From the NCBI RefSeq assembly GCF_003591035.1, contig NZ_QYUO01000001.1:558001-622000 (forward strand): 64,000 bases of DNA, in the 5' to 3' direction. The position numbers and the translations under genes were made by a program. This DNA comes from Noviherbaspirillum saxi (GTDB lineage: Bacteria; Pseudomonadota; Gammaproteobacteria; Burkholderiales; Burkholderiaceae_D). The notes under the pieces are model-generated. The model saw nothing but the letters and a program-made list of their open reading frames with translations. It had not been told where the DNA came from and made no database searches. Positions 8,532 through 17,260 of this stretch are shown here, piece by piece; position 1 is the stretch's first letter, and every line of letters begins with the position of its first letter.

Positions 8532-9752
8532 ATGCCCGCATTTCGCTACGAAGCCGTCGACGCCGCCGGCGCCACCAGAAAGGGCGTTGTCAATGCCGAT
8601 AGCGCGCGCGCTGCCCGCTCGGATTTGCGTGCGCAAGGCCTGGTGCCGATCCTGGTGGATGCGATCGCTGCCCAGGTCGACGAACTCGGGCAGGCACGCA
8701 GCCGCGCTTTCGGCGACAAGCTGTCTACTACCGAACTCGCTTTGTTCACGCGCCAGCTCGCCAGCCTGCTGGAAGCCAGCCTGCCGCTGGAGCAGGCGTT
8801 TACCGCACTGCTCGAACAGGCGGAGCGCGCCTATGTGCGCGACCTGGTCGCCTCGGTCCGCTCCGAAGTGATGGGCGGCTCCTCGCTGTCCGATGCACTG
8901 TCGCGCCATCCGCGCGACTTTGCGGATATCTATCGTGCGCTGGTCGCCTCGGGCGAACAGATCGGCCAGCTGTCGCGCGTGCTGTCGCGGCTGGCCGACT
9001 ATATCGAGCGCCGCAATGCACTGGTGCAAAAGGTGCGGCTGGCGTTCACCTATCCCGCCATCGTCACCGTGGTGGCATTCGCGATCGTGATCTTCCTGTT
9101 GGCGTATGTCGTGCCGCAGATCGTATCGGTGTTCGCCAATACCAAGCAAAAGCTGCCCCTGCTAACCGTCATCATGCTGGCGATTTCCGATTTCGTGCGC
9201 AGCTATGGCTGGATCGTCGCGCTCACCGCAATAGCCGGCTTCCTGGTGTGGCGCAATGCACTGAAAAACCCCGACATCAAATACCGCTGGCATCGCTGGC
9301 TGCTGACCGCACCCTTGTACGGCAAATTTGAACGCAGCCTCAATACCGCACGCTTTGCCAGCACGCTGGCGATCACGACCGGCTCAGGCGTGCCCATCCT
9401 GCGGGCACTGCAAACCAGTCGCGATACCCTGTCCAACGTCGCCATGCGCGAACAGGTCGAAGAAGCGACGGCCAGCGTGCGCGAAGGCGTGGGGCTGGCG
9501 CGCGCGCTGTCGGCGCACAAGCATTTTCCGCCCATGTTGATCCATATGATCCGCGCCGGCGAAGTGACCGGCGAATTGCCCGCGATGCTGGAACGCGCAT
9601 CAGATGCACAGGAGCAAGACCTGGAACGGCGTGCACTGACCATTGCCGGTTTGCTGGAACCGGCGCTGATTCTGGTCATGGGCGTAGTGGTGTTGCTGAT
9701 CGTGCTGGCGGTACTGATGCCGATCATTGAAATCAACCAGCTGGTACGCTGA
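8532..9752 (+). CDS. gspF: Type II secretion platform protein GspF
   Basis: 406 aa inner-membrane platform protein with the two T2SSF helical repeats (residues about 70-195 and 275-395) and three membrane helices. The N-terminus MPAFRYEAVDAAG is characteristic. It follows gspE after 58 bases. GspF interacts with GspE and GspL to assemble the pseudopilus. Nothing unusual is seen. Confidence 0.95.
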   Translation: MPAFRYEAVDAAGATRKGVVNADSARAARSDLRAQGLVPILVDAIAAQVDELGQARSRAFGDKLSTTELALFTRQLASLLEASLPLEQAFTALLEQAERAYVRDLVASVRSEVMGGSSLSDALSRHPRDFADIYRALVASGEQIGQLSRVLSRLADYIERRNALVQKVRLAFTYPAIVTVVAFAIVIFLLAYVVPQIVSVFANTKQKLPLLTVIMLAISDFVRSYGWIVALTAIAGFLVWRNALKNPDIKYRWHRWLLTAPLYGKFERSLNTARFASTLAITTGSGVPILRALQTSRDTLSNVAMREQVEEATASVREGVGLARALSAHKHFPPMLIHMIRAGEVTGELPAMLERASDAQEQDLERRALTIAGLLEPALILVMGVVVLLIVLAVLMPIIEINQLVR

Positions 9753-9807
9753 CGTTGACTGCAGGGAGACAGTTGCACAACATGACAAGAAATAGAAAAG
9801 GAATGAA

Positions 9808-10677
9808 ATGAAGCGCTTGCCGCTCGCCTTGAGCTTCGTGCTGTTCATGCTGCTGTGCGCATCGATTGCGTACTGGGGGCTGCAACTGTTCAAACCGCCA
9901 CTGCGACCGGTTGCCGCCCCGCCGCGCGCCGCGCAGCCCGAAGTCCGGCCGGAAGCGGCAGCCGCGCTATTCGGCGGCCGTACCGGGCTGACCCAGGCGG
10001 CCAGCAATTTCCAGCTGCGCGGCGTCATCTTTTCCGGCAACGCACGCGACAGCGTGGCCATTCTGAGTACCGAGGGTAAACCGGCGCAAGCGGTACGCGT
10101 CGATATGGAGGTCGTGCCCGGCGTCACGGTGAAGGAAGTGCATCGCGGTTACGTGGTGTTGTCCGACAATGGCGTATCCAAACGGGTGGAATTGCCGGAA
10201 GACGCGAAGGGTGGTGTCGAGACTACGCCGCCTGTGTCGACCTCGCCGAACCCGCCCGGTCAGGGACGCAACTTCCCGCCGCCGACGCGTGCCCAAGCGG
10301 CGACGGGCGCTACGCCCGCGCCGCCAACACCGCCTGCAGCCCCACCTGTGCCCGCAAACCAGCAGGTGCAGCCGCAACTGCGCCCGCCGCCCGCACCAGC
10401 CACCCCGGTACAGCCAGCAGCGCCGCAAACTCCCCAGGTTGGAGCCGGCACGCCAAGTCCGACACCACCGCTGACGCCGCAGAATGCGCCGGCTCCGCCC
10501 GGACAAGCCATTACCGCTCCGCCGACAGTGGTCGTCACGCCGCCGCCCGCCATACAGTCTGGCGTGACCGGCGCGCCGCTCACCAACGCGCCGAACGCGG
10601 TTCCGAATACCCTGCCGGTAACCCCTCCGGCAACCGGTTCGACAGTGCCGGGCGAGCCGCCGCTGCAGAGCCGGTAG
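9808..10677 (+). CDS. gspC: Type II secretion protein GspC-like, with proline-rich tail
   Basis: 289 aa. A short cytoplasmic end and one membrane helix (residues about 5-27) are followed by the GspC homology region (about 45-135), with FQLRGVIFSGNARDSVAIL and PGVTVKEVHRGYVVLSDNG. The last 150 residues are almost entirely Pro, Ala, Thr and Gln. No PDZ or coiled-coil domain is present, as in the short GspC forms. GspC connects the secretin to the platform. The gene comes last in the operon, downstream of D-E-F, instead of first as in many gammaproteobacteria. Confidence 0.85.
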   Translation: MKRLPLALSFVLFMLLCASIAYWGLQLFKPPLRPVAAPPRAAQPEVRPEAAAALFGGRTGLTQAASNFQLRGVIFSGNARDSVAILSTEGKPAQAVRVDMEVVPGVTVKEVHRGYVVLSDNGVSKRVELPEDAKGGVETTPPVSTSPNPPGQGRNFPPPTRAQAATGATPAPPTPPAAPPVPANQQVQPQLRPPPAPATPVQPAAPQTPQVGAGTPSPTPPLTPQNAPAPPGQAITAPPTVVVTPPPAIQSGVTGAPLTNAPNAVPNTLPVTPPATGSTVPGEPPLQSR

Positions 10678-10719
10678 TGTGATCAGTCGTATCGACGGTA
10701 CAGTCAGTCCGACACTTAG

Positions 10720-11107
10720 AAGCCAGTCGACAATGAACTGGCTGTCGCAGGCTATTTTTGTGCGACTGGCGGGGGCGGATGCCGGAGGTGTGGGTGCGAT
10801 AGTTGGCTGAGCTTGAGCCGGAGGAGCCTGAGTCGTGCTTTCTCCCATGATGACGCTGATCAGGGTAGGGTAGTCGTATACGGCACCTGAGCTGGTATCC
10901 ACGGCTGTGCCAATGATGCCACCAAAAAGGATGTTTCCAAATGCCATCGGCTTGGTACTCGATTTAACAGCGACCATGCCTGGCTGCAGGCCGTCTTTCT
11001 CGCACTTTACATTCAGGTCGTCATAAGCGCGGTGAATGGTCACTGTGCCTGGAGTCGTAACGTAGAACGTGCCTTTCGGATTGACCGGCGTGCATTGCGC
11101 GCCGGTC
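10720..11107 (-). pseudogene. Lipoprotein gene fragment, 5' end lost at an IS junction
   Basis: On the minus strand the frame reads AQCTPVNPKGTFYVTTPGTV followed by HRAYDDLNVKCEKDGLQPG and FGNILFGGIIGTAVDTSSGA. It resembles small Gly-rich surface lipoproteins of proteobacteria whose mature start is a Cys followed by a GAxC motif. The signal peptide, lipobox Cys and first 30-40 codons are missing; the sequence upstream becomes the IS1380 transposase near 11108. The 3' end is also unclear, because the frame runs on into gspC antisense without a stop. I call it a remnant. The family identity is recalled from general pattern, not searched. Confidence 0.6.
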
Positions 11108-11108
11108 G

Positions 11109-12126
11109 AACAGGTCGAGTTGCGCCTCCTTGATGCGATTCTCGGCTTTGCCGCGGCCGCAGTAGAGCTGTTTATACAAAGCCTCGCAATCACCGTGCAA
11201 GGTGGTGACGACGAAGCGGGGATTGGCGCCACGGGCATCGTGTTCCAGCCGCGTAATCACATGACGCTCTCGATCCCCCAGGTACCGGCGGCATACACCT
11301 CGGCGATCGCCAGTTCGGTCAGTTCCACCCGCTTCAACAGCGCCGCGTTCTTTTGCAAGCCGATGATGTAATGCATGCCCCATTTCTCGAAGCGGCGCAA
11401 GGCGGCTGGCCGGCAAAAGCCGGAGTCGCCGTGCACAATCAGGCGTACGTCGGGCCAGACCTGGCACAGACGTTACGCGATCAGCTTGATCAGTGCCGAC
11501 AGGATGCTGGGCGGATCGCGGCTGGACGGGCACAGCACGCAAGCCAGCAAGTCCTGGCCGCAAAACACGTGCAGCGGCAGTTAGCAATAGTGGTCGTAGT
11601 AGCGGTGGAAATGCGCCTTTTCCTGATCGCCAAAGAGCGGCACATAGATGGCGTCGATGTCGAGAATCAATTTCTGAGGCGCCTCGGTGCGGCTGGCAAT
11701 GAACTGGTCGAGCAGCACGCCATGCAACGCAGTCGTGTGGACCGCAGTGGCGGCCGCTTCCAAGCGGCACAGCGTCGGCCCGGAAGCCAGTGCAGCATCG
11801 CGTCCGACAGCCGTCTGCAGCGCCAGATCATGACGCAGCGTATTGTGATCGGTAACGTTCTCCCAGCCGCAGCACAGGGCATAGATGCGCTGGGCGAGTA
11901 AGGAATGGATCGGGGGCGTGACGTTGGCGGCACGGCGCTCATCGGCGAACACCCGGGCGATCGCGCGCGTCAGCCCGATCCGCTCATCGGCGCGCCGCAA
12001 CAGCAAGATGCCCGCATCACTGCTGAGGTCGCCACCATCGAACGATGCCTCGATCACGCGGCGTCCGACCTTGCCCAATTCGATCAATTCAGAGATGCGG
12101 TCAACGGTACAATGTGGCGGGGCCAC
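11109..12126 (-). pseudogene. IS1380-family transposase, broken
   Basis: Starting at GTG 12126 the frame shows the IS1380 features ASFDGGDLSSDAGILLLRR and HYDHYC-type segments (YYDHYC at the break). An in-frame TAA (11581-11583) falls where the family has Tyr. A second in-frame TAA occurs about 40 codons later in the same frame. The frame then continues IVHGDSGFCRPAALRRFEKW, and shifts after about WGIES to a frame reading NPRFVVTTL and RGKAENRIKEAQLDLFD. The C-terminal quarter is absent. Two nonsense changes, one frameshift and a truncation make this a pseudogene. Confidence 0.85.
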
Positions 12127-12130
12127 CGAG

Positions 12131-12221
12131 GCATCGGCGATTCCGATTTTTGTTTGGCGCAGGATCCAATAACAACGCGCTTCGGCACGGAATCGCCGAC
12201 CTGCGTCATAAAATATCCGGG
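12131..12221 (-). repeat. 91-bp IS1380-type end, copy A
   Basis: This block matches copy B at 14893-14983 in the same orientation without gaps; I count 12 differences in 91. Both copies contain a perfect 12-bp inverted repeat, TCGGCGATTCCG (12134-12145) and CGGAATCGCCGA (12188-12199). Copy A lies between the transposase start and the outer IS end. Confidence 0.9.
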
Positions 12222-12324
12222 TTTAGGGCAACGACGGGTGCGTGCTAGACTACCTTCCCCATCGCGTTTCGTTTTAGTACCATGCGTCACCCGCATATTT
12301 ACCGCTGCAATACGCCGCCGCTCT

Positions 12325-13320
12325 ATGTCAACAAATGACACCGTGCTGAGGCAGATAACGATGCTGCGGCTTATCCCCCGACAGCCACGCAGGATCGACG
12401 CGAAAACTATCAGGGAGAGGCTGAAAGAGGCCGGATACGACATTGACGTCCGTACGGTACAGCGTGACCTGAATAAACTGTCACAGACCGTGCCAATCGT
12501 CGCCGACAATGCCAAGCCACAGGGCTGGTCATGGCAAGCTGGCGCAGCATCGTTGGACGTGGCGGCGCTGGATGCACCGGCTGCACTGACCTTCAAGCTG
12601 GTCGAGCAATACCTTAGCCCTTTGCTACCGCAAACCGTGTTGGAGCACCTGCAGCCGTGGTTTGACACTGCCGAGGGTGCCCTGAACACTAGCGACAACG
12701 GATTTGCCCGTTGGTGCGACAAGATCCGCATTCTGCCAGCCGTCCAACCGCAAATCCCGCCGCCGGTCGGATCCGACGCGCAAGCCGTGCTATACCAAGC
12801 GCTGCTAGAACAACGTCGCGTCGTGCTGCACTATCAGCGACGCGGCGCGACGGCTCCACGCGACTATGTGGTATCGCCGTTGGCGCTTGTCGTGTCGGAA
12901 AACGTGATCTATATCGTCTGTACGCTGGGCGAGCGGCCCGATGTCAGGCACCTGGCACTGCACCGGCTGCGCGAGGCACGCTTACTCAACGAAACCTTTG
13001 CGCCGCCCGATGGCTTCGACATTGATCAGCATATCGCTCAAGGGGCCTTCGGGTTTCCAATATCGGGCAAAAACCTCCATCTCGAAGCGGAATTTACCAC
13101 CCGCGTGGCTGGGCTTCTGCAAGAGCGGCCATTGTCAGCGGATCAGATTGTGGTTGCGGTCAACGACACGCGCAGTATTGTGCGTGCCACGGTGCAGGAC
13201 ACGAAGGGGTTGCGCTGGTGGCTACAGGGTTTCGGCACTGAAGTCCGCGTGCTCGGCCCGGACTTCTTGAAGGAGGAATTCCGCCGCACGGCCCAGCAGC
13301 TCGCTCAGATGTACGAGTAG
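12325..13320 (+). CDS. WYL-domain transcriptional regulator
   Basis: 331 aa. An N-terminal winged helix-turn-helix (residues about 5-60; DAKTIRERLKEAGYDIDVRTVQRDL) is followed by a WYL domain (about 155-225; LEQRRVVLHYQRRG, then SPLALVVSENVIYIVCTLG) and a WCX-like C-terminal domain ending in EEFRRTAQQLAQ. The namesake W-Y-L tripeptide is degenerate here (I-Y-I). WYL proteins bind ligands or nucleic acid and often repress defence or mobile-element genes. It is the first cargo gene after IS end A and could control the three genes downstream. ATG 12325 fits the domain start; no strong ribosome site is seen. Confidence 0.85.
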   Translation: MSTNDTVLRQITMLRLIPRQPRRIDAKTIRERLKEAGYDIDVRTVQRDLNKLSQTVPIVADNAKPQGWSWQAGAASLDVAALDAPAALTFKLVEQYLSPLLPQTVLEHLQPWFDTAEGALNTSDNGFARWCDKIRILPAVQPQIPPPVGSDAQAVLYQALLEQRRVVLHYQRRGATAPRDYVVSPLALVVSENVIYIVCTLGERPDVRHLALHRLREARLLNETFAPPDGFDIDQHIAQGAFGFPISGKNLHLEAEFTTRVAGLLQERPLSADQIVVAVNDTRSIVRATVQDTKGLRWWLQGFGTEVRVLGPDFLKEEFRRTAQQLAQMYE

Positions 13321-13410
13321 GCACAGTAAGCGAGACCCGCGCGAATGCGACATACGGTGTCGCCACCGACGGCTACAGTAATGCCTGACACAACAACAAC
13401 GGAGTCAGAT

Positions 13411-13614
13411 ATGCTGGGTGAGGCAATAGGCGGCGCGCTCCGGGCGGTATTCGTGGCGGCCTTTTTCAAGCCGCTCTACCAGTGGCTGCGCAGCGAGATC
13501 AGTTTTGGACGAATGCTTGCTAGATTGGCGTGTGTTTTCCTGTGCTGGCTCCTCACCCTGGCAGTCCTGTTTGCGATGCTTATGGCGCTACTCCATTCGA
13601 TGGCGCAGGGCTAG
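13411..13614 (+). CDS. Small membrane protein, unknown function
   Basis: 67 aa from ATG 13411, preceded by GGAG at good spacing. An amphipathic start (MLGEAIGGALRAVFVAAFFKP) is followed by RSEISFGRMLAR and one long hydrophobic helix (about residues 38-62). In-frame ATGs at 13345 and 13381 would add 10-22 polar residues without a ribosome site. No recognised family. It lies 90 bp after the WYL gene and 28 bp before the next gene, so the three may be co-transcribed. Confidence 0.6.
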   Translation: MLGEAIGGALRAVFVAAFFKPLYQWLRSEISFGRMLARLACVFLCWLLTLAVLFAMLMALLHSMAQG

Positions 13615-13642
13615 CGCGGAATCGCCAATGAGGAGGTTAGCT

Positions 13643-13963
13643 ATGAAGCTTTCCAAAATTTTCAGCAGGGTTCTTGGCCGCGCACGGCAGTCGCTGCCGG
13701 AAGAGCACGCGGCGTATGACTACTTGGTTGCCTATTTCGGCGACTTTACGGTGAGCCAGGCGTTACAACTGGAGGTCGCCGACTACGACACGCCAAACGT
13801 GCGGCGGGAGTACGACACCTTCCATGCTAAGGATCGACACATGGGGTTTAACGGTGCGGCGTTGCATGCCAATCAGCTACCGTATCTGATGCGGCTGCGC
13901 TTATGTCGGCTGATACTACAGCGACAGATCGAGACGGAACTGCGGGTCGACTGCCGTGATTAA
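13643..13963 (+). CDS. Hypothetical 106-aa protein
   Basis: 106 aa with a strong AGGAGG ribosome site eight bases upstream of ATG 13643. The protein is soluble and mostly helical by composition. It has a basic N-terminus (MKLSKIFSRVLGRARQ), an acidic centre (EHAAYDYLVAYFGDF, VADYDTPNVRREYDTF), and a basic C-terminal helix. I recognise no domain. It lies between the small membrane protein and the GIY-YIG-like gene in the IS-bounded segment. Confidence 0.6.
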   Translation: MKLSKIFSRVLGRARQSLPEEHAAYDYLVAYFGDFTVSQALQLEVADYDTPNVRREYDTFHAKDRHMGFNGAALHANQLPYLMRLRLCRLILQRQIETELRVDCRD

Positions 13964-14082
13964 GAACGGGGGCGCCGTCAAGGAACCGTCCACTGGTCGA
14001 GCGTAGGTTGGGGCCATACGCCATCGGTGAAGCGGCGATCGAATAACCTGTGTCCAATAATCAACTATAGGAGTATTGCGTA

Positions 14083-14838
14083 ATGGCGCCGACAATGACC
14101 TTTGACCCGCCCGACATCACCGGCATTGATGTGGACAAGCCGCTGATTTACATGTGGGAAATTTACAAGCCCGCCGGTGAACTCGTTGGACGGTACGTTG
14201 GTAAAGCAATCCGCGGCGAGAAACGCCCGACGGAGCGTTACACGCAGAACGTGAACAAGCTTCTCCAGAAGCGGCCGTATAAGAGCGGAAAGTCCTATCG
14301 GCGCGTGCATCATGCGCTGGGCGAGGCGGTGCAGAAAGGATATCACATTGAGCTTAGCTATCTGTGCAACGTTGATCCGGCAGAGAACATCTTTCAGGTC
14401 GAGATGCGCTATATCCGTGAATTGAACTGTTTGGACGCGGCGGGCTACGGATTGAACGGGCGTGGCTTGACACCTCTGCGCAACACCAGCAAGAAGACGC
14501 GTGCCGTCCCCGGCAAGGCGACGCCATTCAAGGAAGAGCAGACTGCGCCCGTCGCCGAGGCCGCAACCAATCTCGACCACCTGATGGAACTGGTTCAGAC
14601 CCGATACAGTGAGCTACTTGAGCTCGAATGCGGCAAGCGCCGCTACTCCTGGTACGTCGGGAATCAGCGCATCCTTCGTGCCAAGCAGCAAAGCCCGCGC
14701 GGCAAGGTCCGCATCAAGCTGGCGGTGTCGTCAATTTTGGATCGGGATGCAAACGAGCATACATGGGACGGCACTGAAGAACAGCTGACGCAGTTCATCG
14801 CGCAAGAACTGCAACGGTTTAGAGCTGCGCTCACATAA
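14083..14838 (+). CDS. GIY-YIG-like nuclease-domain protein
   Basis: 251 aa, ATG 14083 with GGAG upstream. Residues about 20-115 look like a GIY-YIG endonuclease fold: PLIYMWEIYKPAG, then GRYVGKAIRGEKRPTERY (the YVGK block and following Arg), then a helical part ending EMRYIRELN with the conserved Glu. The canonical G-I-Y is L-I-Y and Y-I-G is Y-V-G. The remaining 130 residues are unassigned, basic in parts. GIY-YIG proteins cut DNA in homing elements, repair and some defence systems; which applies here is unknown. It is the last cargo gene before IS end B. Confidence 0.55.
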   Translation: MAPTMTFDPPDITGIDVDKPLIYMWEIYKPAGELVGRYVGKAIRGEKRPTERYTQNVNKLLQKRPYKSGKSYRRVHHALGEAVQKGYHIELSYLCNVDPAENIFQVEMRYIRELNCLDAAGYGLNGRGLTPLRNTSKKTRAVPGKATPFKEEQTAPVAEAATNLDHLMELVQTRYSELLELECGKRRYSWYVGNQRILRAKQQSPRGKVRIKLAVSSILDRDANEHTWDGTEEQLTQFIAQELQRFRAALT

Positions 14839-14892
14839 TGCACTGGACGCGCCGCTGGCGCGCAGCAAAGATTGATTCATCGGTACAATTTT

Positions 14893-14983
14893 GCATCGGC
14901 GATTCCGATTGTTGTATGGCTTGAGCACCAATAACAACGCGCTTCGGCACGGAATCGCCGACCTCATTCATGAAATATCCGGG
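14893..14983 (-). repeat. 91-bp IS1380-type end, copy B
   Basis: Direct repeat of copy A, with the same internal 12-bp inverted repeat (14896-14907 and 14950-14961) and the same outward motif (ATATCCGGGCTAA). There is no transposase attached: the sequence inward of it is only 55 bp of spacer after the GIY-YIG-like gene. The short shared CGGTACAAT just inside both copies suggests copy B is a deleted relative of the same IS. Confidence 0.88.
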
Positions 14984-15054
14984 CTAAGCCGTATCAGGAA
15001 AGTTATTGCGGGCAGCGCTGCATTCATCCAATCCTGACGCCAGCAAAATGCTTG

Positions 15055-15561
15055 TCACTCTTTGGCGTTGAACGCCTCATGGTAGGTTACAGCGGCGGTC
15101 GGTATAGCTCCGCGCAAACCGAGCGCTTGAAAATACTCCGGCGGAACACCGGGCAAGACAAGCGCCGGTTCGGCCTTGAAGCCGAAGCGGCTATAGTAAG
15201 CCGGCTCTCCCAGCAGCACACAGCCTTTCGCATCCAGGCTTTTCAATTCGACTAAGGCCTGCCTCATGAGTCGGGTGCCGATTCCTTGCCGCTGGCGTTC
15301 GGGCGCTACCGATATCGGTCCCAGGCCATACCATCCATTCGTACCGTCAGACAGCGAAACGGGCGACACCGCGACGTGTCCGACGATGACGCCATGCTCT
15401 TCGGCGACTAGCGAAACAGATAATTGATGGGTCTTGCGCAGCGCGTTGACGATAAAGTGTTCGGTGCGGCTGGTATGCGGGGCGCGAAGGAAAGCTGCAG
15501 CGGTTAATGCTTCGATGGCTGCGATATCTGATGGTTTTTCGCGCCGGATGATCATAATCAT
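15055..15561 (-). CDS. GNAT family N-acetyltransferase (YhbS-like)
   Basis: 168 aa. The acetyl-CoA binding signature is visible as ISVAPERQRQGIGTRLM, followed by the YhbS-type C-terminal block GEPAYYSRFGFKAEP. The start at 15561 or the ATG two codons later are equally possible. The substrate is not predictable. It lies between the IS-bounded island and the hslVU operon and looks like an ordinary chromosomal gene. Confidence 0.85.
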   Translation of the reverse strand: MIMIIRREKPSDIAAIEALTAAAFLRAPHTSRTEHFIVNALRKTHQLSVSLVAEEHGVIVGHVAVSPVSLSDGTNGWYGLGPISVAPERQRQGIGTRLMRQALVELKSLDAKGCVLLGEPAYYSRFGFKAEPALVLPGVPPEYFQALGLRGAIPTAAVTYHEAFNAKE

Positions 15562-15689
15562 GGAAAAGCCGATGTCGAAGATGCCGTCAAAGGTGCCAGT
15601 GCGGCGGGACGGAAGCCTCTCTCTATATGCGCTTGGTTGGCGAGATGCTTGCAGAAGCTTGATGCTAAGTTTCTTCTAGTCCGCCTATC

Positions 15690-15869
15690 TTATTTTCGGT
15701 CCGATTTCCCCAATATTCTGCTAAGCAAGCTCGCCTGCACCGACCCGGTCGGCTGGCTCGCCTTCTGCTTCGCGCCCGGAACCACCGCATTGCGGCCTTT
15801 CAAGGGCCGCTGCGATGGTTCCACGCGTATCGTCATTTTCTGACGCTGCGCCAATGCCTTGTTCGCCAT
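15690..15869 (-). CDS. Small basic protein downstream of hslU
   Basis: 59 codons (MANKALAQRQKMTIRVEPSQ then RPLKGRNAVVPG, ending ILGKSDRK, TAA at 15690-15692). It begins 13 bases after the hslU stop on the same strand, so it is probably the third gene of hslVU. The product is rich in Lys, Arg and Gln, lacks membrane segments or cysteines, and has no family that I recognise. Codon use looks like that of real genes here. Evidence is the reading frame, spacing and composition only. Confidence 0.5.
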   Translation of the reverse strand: MANKALAQRQKMTIRVEPSQRPLKGRNAVVPGAKQKASQPTGSVQASLLSRILGKSDRK

Positions 15870-15882
15870 GAGCGCTTGCAGA

Positions 15883-17232
15883 TCACAGCACGTAGCGCGA
15901 CAGGTCTTCGTCGATCGCCAATGCGCCTAGCTTGTCGTCGACATAGGCGCCATCGATCGCCACCGTTTTGCCCGACGATTCGCTGGCGGTAAACGACATT
16001 TCCTCCAGCAGTTTTTCCATCACCGTGTACAGGCGGCGTGCACCGATGTTTTCGGTTTTTTCATTGACCGAAAACGCGATCTCCGCGAGGCGCTGAATAC
16101 CGTCGTCGGTGAACTCGATGGTCACGCCTTCGGTTTGCAGCAAGGCTTCGTATTGCCGCGTCAGGCAGGCATCGGTACTGGTCAGGATGCGTTCGAAATC
16201 GGCGATCGCCAGCGATTCGAGTTCGACGCGGATCGGAAAGCGGCCCTGCAGTTCCGGGATCAGGTCCGACGGTTTGGCAAGATGAAACGCGCCCGACGCG
16301 ATGAACAGGATATGGTCGGTCTTGATCATGCCGTACTTGGTATTGACCGTCGTGCCCTCCACCAGTGGCAGCAGGTCGCGCTGCACACCGGCGCGCGATA
16401 CATCGGCGCCGCCCACTTCCGAACGGGAAGCGATCTTGTCGATTTCATCGAGGAAGACGATGCCGTTCTGCTCGACGTTGGCAATCGCCTTTTGCTTGAG
16501 TTCGTCTTCGTTGACCAGCTTGGCGGCTTCTTCATCGATCAGGATCTTTATCGCCTCCTTGATCTTCATCTTGCGCTTTTTCTTGCGCCCGCTGCCCAGA
16601 CCGGAAAACATCGACTTGATCTGCTCGGTCATTTCTTCCATGCCGGGCGGCGCCATGATTTCCATGTGCGGCGCCGCTTCGGAAATGTCGATCTCGACTT
16701 CGCGATCGTCCAGCGCGCCTTCGCGCAGACGCTTGCGAAAGGTCTGGCGCGTGGTGTTGCTGCTGCTGCCGGCGTCGCTTTCCACGGCACTCGGCGTTGC
16801 GCTGAATCCGAAGTCGCGTGCCGGCGGCAACAGAATGTCCAGCACCCGGTCTTCCGCGGCATCTTCGGCGCGCGCTCGCACCTTGCGCATTTCGGATTCG
16901 CGCGTCTGCTTGATGCCGATGTCGATCAGGTCGCGGATGATGGTGTCGACATCGCGGCCGACATAGCCGACTTCAGTGAATTTGGTCGCCTCGATCTTGA
17001 TGAACGGGGCATCCGCCAATTTCGCAAGACGACGCGCGATTTCGGTCTTGCCTACCCCGGTGGGCCCGATCATCAGAATATTCTTGGGCGTGATCTCGTG
17101 GCGCAGCGGATCGGCCACCTGCTGTCGACGCCAGCGGTTGCGCAAGGCAATGGCGACCGCGCGCTTGGCGCGTGACTGGCCGACCACATGCTTGTCGAGT
17201 TCGGAAACTATCTCTTGAGGAGTCATGTTCAT
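15883..17232 (-). CDS. hslU: HslU, ATPase subunit of the HslVU protease
   Basis: 449 aa AAA+ unfoldase. The N-terminus [16 protein letters not shown], Walker [10 protein letters not shown], the pore loop GYVGRD, the intermediate I-domain with a Lys/Arg-rich stretch, and Walker [10 protein letters not shown] are all present, as is the C-terminus RYVL that docks into HslV. The start at 17232 (MNMTPQ) matches the usual length; 17226 (MTPQ) is also possible. It lies 28 bases after hslV and is translated with it. Confidence 0.95.
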   Translation of the reverse strand: MNMTPQEIVSELDKHVVGQSRAKRAVAIALRNRWRRQQVADPLRHEITPKNILMIGPTGVGKTEIARRLAKLADAPFIKIEATKFTEVGYVGRDVDTIIRDLIDIGIKQTRESEMRKVRARAEDAAEDRVLDILLPPARDFGFSATPSAVESDAGSSSNTTRQTFRKRLREGALDDREVEIDISEAAPHMEIMAPPGMEEMTEQIKSMFSGLGSGRKKKRKMKIKEAIKILIDEEAAKLVNEDELKQKAIANVEQNGIVFLDEIDKIASRSEVGGADVSRAGVQRDLLPLVEGTTVNTKYGMIKTDHILFIASGAFHLAKPSDLIPELQGRFPIRVELESLAIADFERILTSTDACLTRQYEALLQTEGVTIEFTDDGIQRLAEIAFSVNEKTENIGARRLYTVMEKLLEEMSFTASESSGKTVAIDGAYVDDKLGALAIDEDLSRYVL

Positions 17233-17260
17233 GATGGATATTCGGGACGATGGAAACGCG

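Larger units (their letters stand above)
11108..12228 (-). mobile_element. Remnant IS1380-family insertion sequence
   Basis: The element reads right to left. The outer end, CCCGGATATTTTATGA on the minus strand near 12221-12206, resembles IS1380-type termini. The decayed transposase follows. The other end is missing: at about 11108 the transposase stops abruptly at QLDLFD and a lipoprotein fragment begins. The loss of one terminus and the broken transposase mean it cannot move by itself. Confidence 0.75.

Noticed and set aside
15434..15843. Short plus-strand frames between the GNAT gene and hslU
   Set aside because: No ribosome sites, antisense to better-supported minus-strand genes.
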